Assembly (NCBI RefSeq): GCF_003202285.1
Contig: NZ_MASW01000007.1
Location: 558,001-622,000 of the forward strand
Origin: Prauserella muralis
Lineage (GTDB): Bacteria > Actinomycetota > Actinomycetes > Mycobacteriales > Pseudonocardiaceae
Length of the DNA stretch: 64,000 nucleotides
Direction: 5' to 3'
The translations under genes were made by a program, and so were the position numbers. Shown in pieces: positions 61,033 through 64,000 of this stretch. Each line of letters starts with the position of its first letter. Within the stretch, counting starts at the first letter, position 1. The notes beneath the pieces are model-generated. The model did not search any database, was not told the DNA's origin, and saw only the letters and a list, made by a program, of their open reading frames with translations.

Positions 61033-61589
61033 CGGCGCTCCTCCTCCGCTCGTCGCCGCTCCCGCTCCTGTTCGCGCTCCAGGTCCCTGGTCTCGATGCC
61101 GGCGCCGAGACTGCGCAGCAGATCCAGCACGAGGCCGACGATGAGCAGGTACACGCCGATGTCGAAGAACAGGTTGGTGGCGAGCTTGACGTCGCCGAAC
61201 CCGGCGACGTGCCACTCCCAGTGCGTGCTGGCGAGCACGGGATGGCCGAACGCCACCGGGACGAGCGCGGTCAGTACCGCCACGGAGAGACCGGCCCCGA
61301 TCACCGCGGGCGGCTTGATGCGCGCCGCGGAGGCGAGCTCGACGCTGCCGCCCGCGACGTAGCGCAGCACGAACGCGAGGCCCGCGACCAGCCCGCCGCT
61401 GAACCCGCCTCCCGGGGCGTGGTGCCCGGCGAGCAGCAGGTAGACCGAGAACACGAGCACGGTCGGGAACAGCACGCGGACGGTGACCTCCAGCTGCAGC
61501 GAACGCGGCCAGCCCTCCGACCCGCGTTCGCTGCGCAGCCACGCCTCGGTGGGCAGGTCCCACTGCTCCCAGTCCTGGCGCTCGGTCAC
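61029..61589 (-). CDS. mnhB: Mrp antiporter subunit B
   Basis: 186 aa, four helices. The MnhB domain carries APGGGFSGGLVAGLAFVLRY and a TNLFFDIGVYLLIVGLVLDL segment. The charged N-terminal 30 residues and a Glu/Arg-rich tail are extra to the core family. The GTG start overlaps the mnhA stop (GTGA). Confidence 0.9.
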   Translation of the reverse strand: MTERQDWEQWDLPTEAWLRSERGSEGWPRSLQLEVTVRVLFPTVLVFSVYLLLAGHHAPGGGFSGGLVAGLAFVLRYVAGGSVELASAARIKPPAVIGAGLSVAVLTALVPVAFGHPVLASTHWEWHVAGFGDVKLATNLFFDIGVYLLIVGLVLDLLRSLGAGIETRDLEREQERERRRAEEERR

Positions 61590-63949
61590 GCTGTCACCTC
61601 CTCGTCCTCGCGCTGGCCGCGGTCGCCGTCGGCGGTCGGCAGCGCACGGCGGCGGGCGCTGCGGGCGGCGAGGCCGAGGCTCGCGGCCCCTGTCGCGGCG
61701 ACGAGCAGCACCGTGATCTCGCCGAGCGTGTCGAGCGCGCGGAAGTCGACGATGATGGCGTTGACGACGTTGGTGGCGCCGGCCTCGTCCTTGGCGCTCG
61801 CGACGTAGGCCGCGCCCGCCTCGGAGGGCCGTTCGCGGAGGCTGGAGAACACCAGCGTCAGCAGCGCGACGAACGCGCCACCGGCGCAGGCCACCACCAG
61901 CCGGGTGCGGTGCCGCAGCGGGGACTCCCGCTCGACGCGCCGGAACGCGGGCGGGAAGCGGCGCAGCACGAACACGAACACGACGAGGGTCAGCGTCTCG
62001 ACCAGCACCTGGGCCAATGCCAGATCGGGGGCGCCGACCACGAGGAACACGCCGCCGATGGCGTAGCCGACCAGCCCGGTCAGCAACACGGCCGTGAGCC
62101 TGCGCCGCGCGAACGGCACGGTCGCCGCGGCCGCCAGGGCGAGCACCGTCAACGGCAGCTGCAGTGCCGAGTTCCACGCCCGCGGGCTCAGCTGCTCGAT
62201 CGGGCCGGTGAGCAGGCCCACGGCGGGCACACCGATGACGGTGACGAGGATGATCCCGACGTAGGCGGGCAGCGACCCGGTCTGCAGGCGGCTGGTGACC
62301 CCGCGCGCGAGGGCTTCGAGCCCGACGACGGCAGCGCGGTAGCCGCGCTGGGCGTCGAGCACGCCGGGCAGTGCCGCCCCCGCCCGGGTCGCCGCCGCGG
62401 TGCGCCGGTACAGCAGATAGCCCGCGGCCAGCACGATCGCCGACTCCAGCAGCGGCGGGGTGAAGCCGTGCCACAGCTCCAGGTGATAGGTGGCCGCGCC
62501 GAAGACACCCGCGTAGTCCCCGGCGAGCAGCTCCGCCACGCCCGGTGCCACCCCCAGCACGACGCTGGCCGCCACGGGCACCGCGACCGCGGTGGTGAGC
62601 ACCACGCCGGGGCGTCCGACCTCGCCCGGCTCCGCACCCCGGCCGCCGAACGCGCCGATGAGAAACCGCAGCGTGTAGGCCACGGTCAGCACGGAGCCGG
62701 CGAGCACGCCCACCAGCACCAGCGCCGAGCGCGGATCCGCGTGCGTGAAGGCCTTGAACGCGGCCTCCTTGGCGACGAAGCCCACCAGCGGCGGCAGCCC
62801 GGCCATCGACGCGGCGGCGAGCGTGGCGCACGCCGCCAGCAGCGGCCAGCGCCTGCCCAGCCCGGACAGCTCCCGCACGTCCCGGGTGCCCGCCCTGGTG
62901 TCGATCACCCCGGCGGTGAGGAACAGCGCCGACTTGAACAGCCCGTGCGCGAGCAGCAGGGCCGCACCGGCGAGCGCGGCGGTGTAGGTGCCCACGGCGA
63001 GCAGCACGAGCAGGAACCCGAGCTGGCTGACCGTGCCGAACGCGAGCAGCAGCTTCAGGTCGTGCTGGCGCAGCGCCCGCCAGCCGCCGAGCACCATCGT
63101 CGCCAGCCCGATCACCACCAGCGGCACCCACCACACCGGGCGTTCCGCGAAGGCGGGCGCCAGCCGGGCCACCAGGTACACACCCGCCTTCACCATGGCC
63201 GCGGCGTGCAGGTAGGCGCTCACCGGTGTCGGTGCGACCATCGCCGCGGGCAGCCACGGGTGGAACGGGAGCTGCGCCGACTTGGTGAACACCCCGACGA
63301 GCACGAGCACGATCCCGGCCACCGCCACCCCGCCGCCCGGCGGGCTGGCCACGAGTTCGGAGACGCGGAACGTGCCCGCGGCGGTGCCCAGCAGGATCAG
63401 CCCGAGCAGCATCGCGAGGCCGCCCAGGATCGTCACCAGCAACGCCTGCTTGGCGGCGCGCCGCGCCTCGCCCTTCAGCCCGTTGCCGCCGACCAGCAGG
63501 AACGAGCAGATGGAGGTCAGTTCCCAGAACAGGTACAGCGACAGCACGTCGTCGGCGAGGACCAGCCCCAGCATGGCGCCCGCGAAGAGCACCAGCACCG
63601 CGGCGTCCCGGCCGATGCCCTCCTCGCCCCGCGAGGCGTAGCGCGTGAAGTAGGCCAGCACCACGGCGCCGATACCGGACACGAGCACGGTCATCAGCAG
63701 GGCCAGCGCGTCGAGCCGGACAGTGAACTCCAGACCGGCGACCGGGGCCCACGCCAGCGACTCGGTGCGATACCCCGCCGTGTACCGGACCAGCGCGAGC
63801 CCGAGGGTCGCCAGCACCACGACGGACCCGACGGCGAAGGCCGCCCGGCCCCAGCGTCGGGCGACGGCCGGAAGCACCGCGGCCGTCGCGACGAGCGCGG
63901 CGATCGCGATCAGCACCGTGCCCGCGTACCCGTGCCGTGGCGTGCGCAA
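61586..63949 (-). CDS. mnhA: Mrp antiporter subunit A (with C-terminal DUF4040/MbhE-like region)
   Basis: 787 aa, about twenty membrane helices. The NuoL-like part (about 1-500) has LYLFWELTSICSFLLVGGN, VGVFTKSAQLPFHPWLPAAM, PTPVSAYLHAAAMVKAGVYL and LLAHGLFKSALFLTAGVID. The C-terminal part adds the DUF4040/MrpA-specific region (VGAPDLALAQVLVETLTLVV) and an MnhB-related end (NVVNAIIVDFRALDTLGEIT). It is first in the mnhABCDEFG operon. The start is uncertain: TTG 63949 gives the longest frame, GTG 63916 is an alternative, and neither has a clear ribosome-binding site. The promoter lies at or beyond the window edge. Confidence 0.9.
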   Translation of the reverse strand: MRTPRHGYAGTVLIAIAALVATAAVLPAVARRWGRAAFAVGSVVVLATLGLALVRYTAGYRTESLAWAPVAGLEFTVRLDALALLMTVLVSGIGAVVLAYFTRYASRGEEGIGRDAAVLVLFAGAMLGLVLADDVLSLYLFWELTSICSFLLVGGNGLKGEARRAAKQALLVTILGGLAMLLGLILLGTAAGTFRVSELVASPPGGGVAVAGIVLVLVGVFTKSAQLPFHPWLPAAMVAPTPVSAYLHAAAMVKAGVYLVARLAPAFAERPVWWVPLVVIGLATMVLGGWRALRQHDLKLLLAFGTVSQLGFLLVLLAVGTYTAALAGAALLLAHGLFKSALFLTAGVIDTRAGTRDVRELSGLGRRWPLLAACATLAAASMAGLPPLVGFVAKEAAFKAFTHADPRSALVLVGVLAGSVLTVAYTLRFLIGAFGGRGAEPGEVGRPGVVLTTAVAVPVAASVVLGVAPGVAELLAGDYAGVFGAATYHLELWHGFTPPLLESAIVLAAGYLLYRRTAAATRAGAALPGVLDAQRGYRAAVVGLEALARGVTSRLQTGSLPAYVGIILVTVIGVPAVGLLTGPIEQLSPRAWNSALQLPLTVLALAAAATVPFARRRLTAVLLTGLVGYAIGGVFLVVGAPDLALAQVLVETLTLVVFVFVLRRFPPAFRRVERESPLRHRTRLVVACAGGAFVALLTLVFSSLRERPSEAGAAYVASAKDEAGATNVVNAIIVDFRALDTLGEITVLLVAATGAASLGLAARSARRRALPTADGDRGQREDEEVTA

Positions 63950-64000
63950 ACCCGGTGAGGCGGTGAGCCGTCGTCAACCGGGACCGGCCTCTGCGAAGCA

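Overview
The window is high-GC DNA from a filamentous actinobacterium, most likely a member of the Pseudonocardiaceae. That placement is an inference. It rests on frequent GTG/TTG starts, ATGA/GTGA gene overlaps, phosphatidylinositol-mannoside (PIM) lipid genes, an SsgB-type sporulation protein, a PAC2 protein and a Pls/PosA-type NRPS.

Layout. 0-3.4 kb: a type II NADH dehydrogenase overlapping a solitary fumarate-reductase-type flavoprotein. 3.4-11.1 kb: the conserved mycobacterial-type block thrS, HIT protein, pgsA, PIM acyltransferase, pimA, LemA-Nudix (compare Rv2614c-Rv2609c), interrupted by a divergent marR/yceI pair with two copies of a 12-bp operator. 11.1-15.3 kb: nitroreductase, a 30-bp tandem repeat, a polyprenyl glycosylphosphotransferase, tRNA-Val(CAC), ssgB, and a Gly-Cys-Val(GAC) tRNA cluster with its terminator.

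15.3-34 kb is accessory DNA. It holds a frameshifted gene next to the tRNA cluster. A five-gene catabolic operon (MDR oxidoreductase, cyclase-family hydrolase, acyl-CoA ligase, SDR, alpha/beta hydrolase) is paired with a divergent TetR gene and an MHS-family transporter. A decayed second copy of the hydrolase start plus operator follows, then IS30, IS3 and IS256 remnants, a secreted peptidoglycan-binding-like protein, an RHS remnant, a TetR/NmrA pair, a type-B carboxylesterase, a GNAT and a DUF3558-like lipoprotein.

34-49.5 kb: a drug exporter behind a perfect operator-like palindrome, a SulP permease, an ABM protein, a spermidine-synthase-like protein, a multidomain PhoD phosphatase, VOC and PAC2 proteins, a ROK regulator, a TetR, and a GntR-controlled amidohydrolase/amino-acid permease pair with an apparently leaderless promoter.

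48.3-55 kb holds the most interesting locus. A threonyl-tRNA synthetase paralogue lacking the TGS and editing domains is preceded by a 16-codon ORF with three consecutive Thr codons, a perfect 17-bp hairpin, and a second hairpin at the ribosome-binding site. This looks like a threonine-sensing attenuator. Upstream lie an M1 metallopeptidase and a 1314-aa Pls/PosA-type NRPS, coupled by a GTGA overlap.

55-64 kb: core genes der, plsC and cmk as one overlapping operon, then a complete seven-subunit Mrp/Mnh cation/proton antiporter operon (mnhA-G) read leftward from the window edge.
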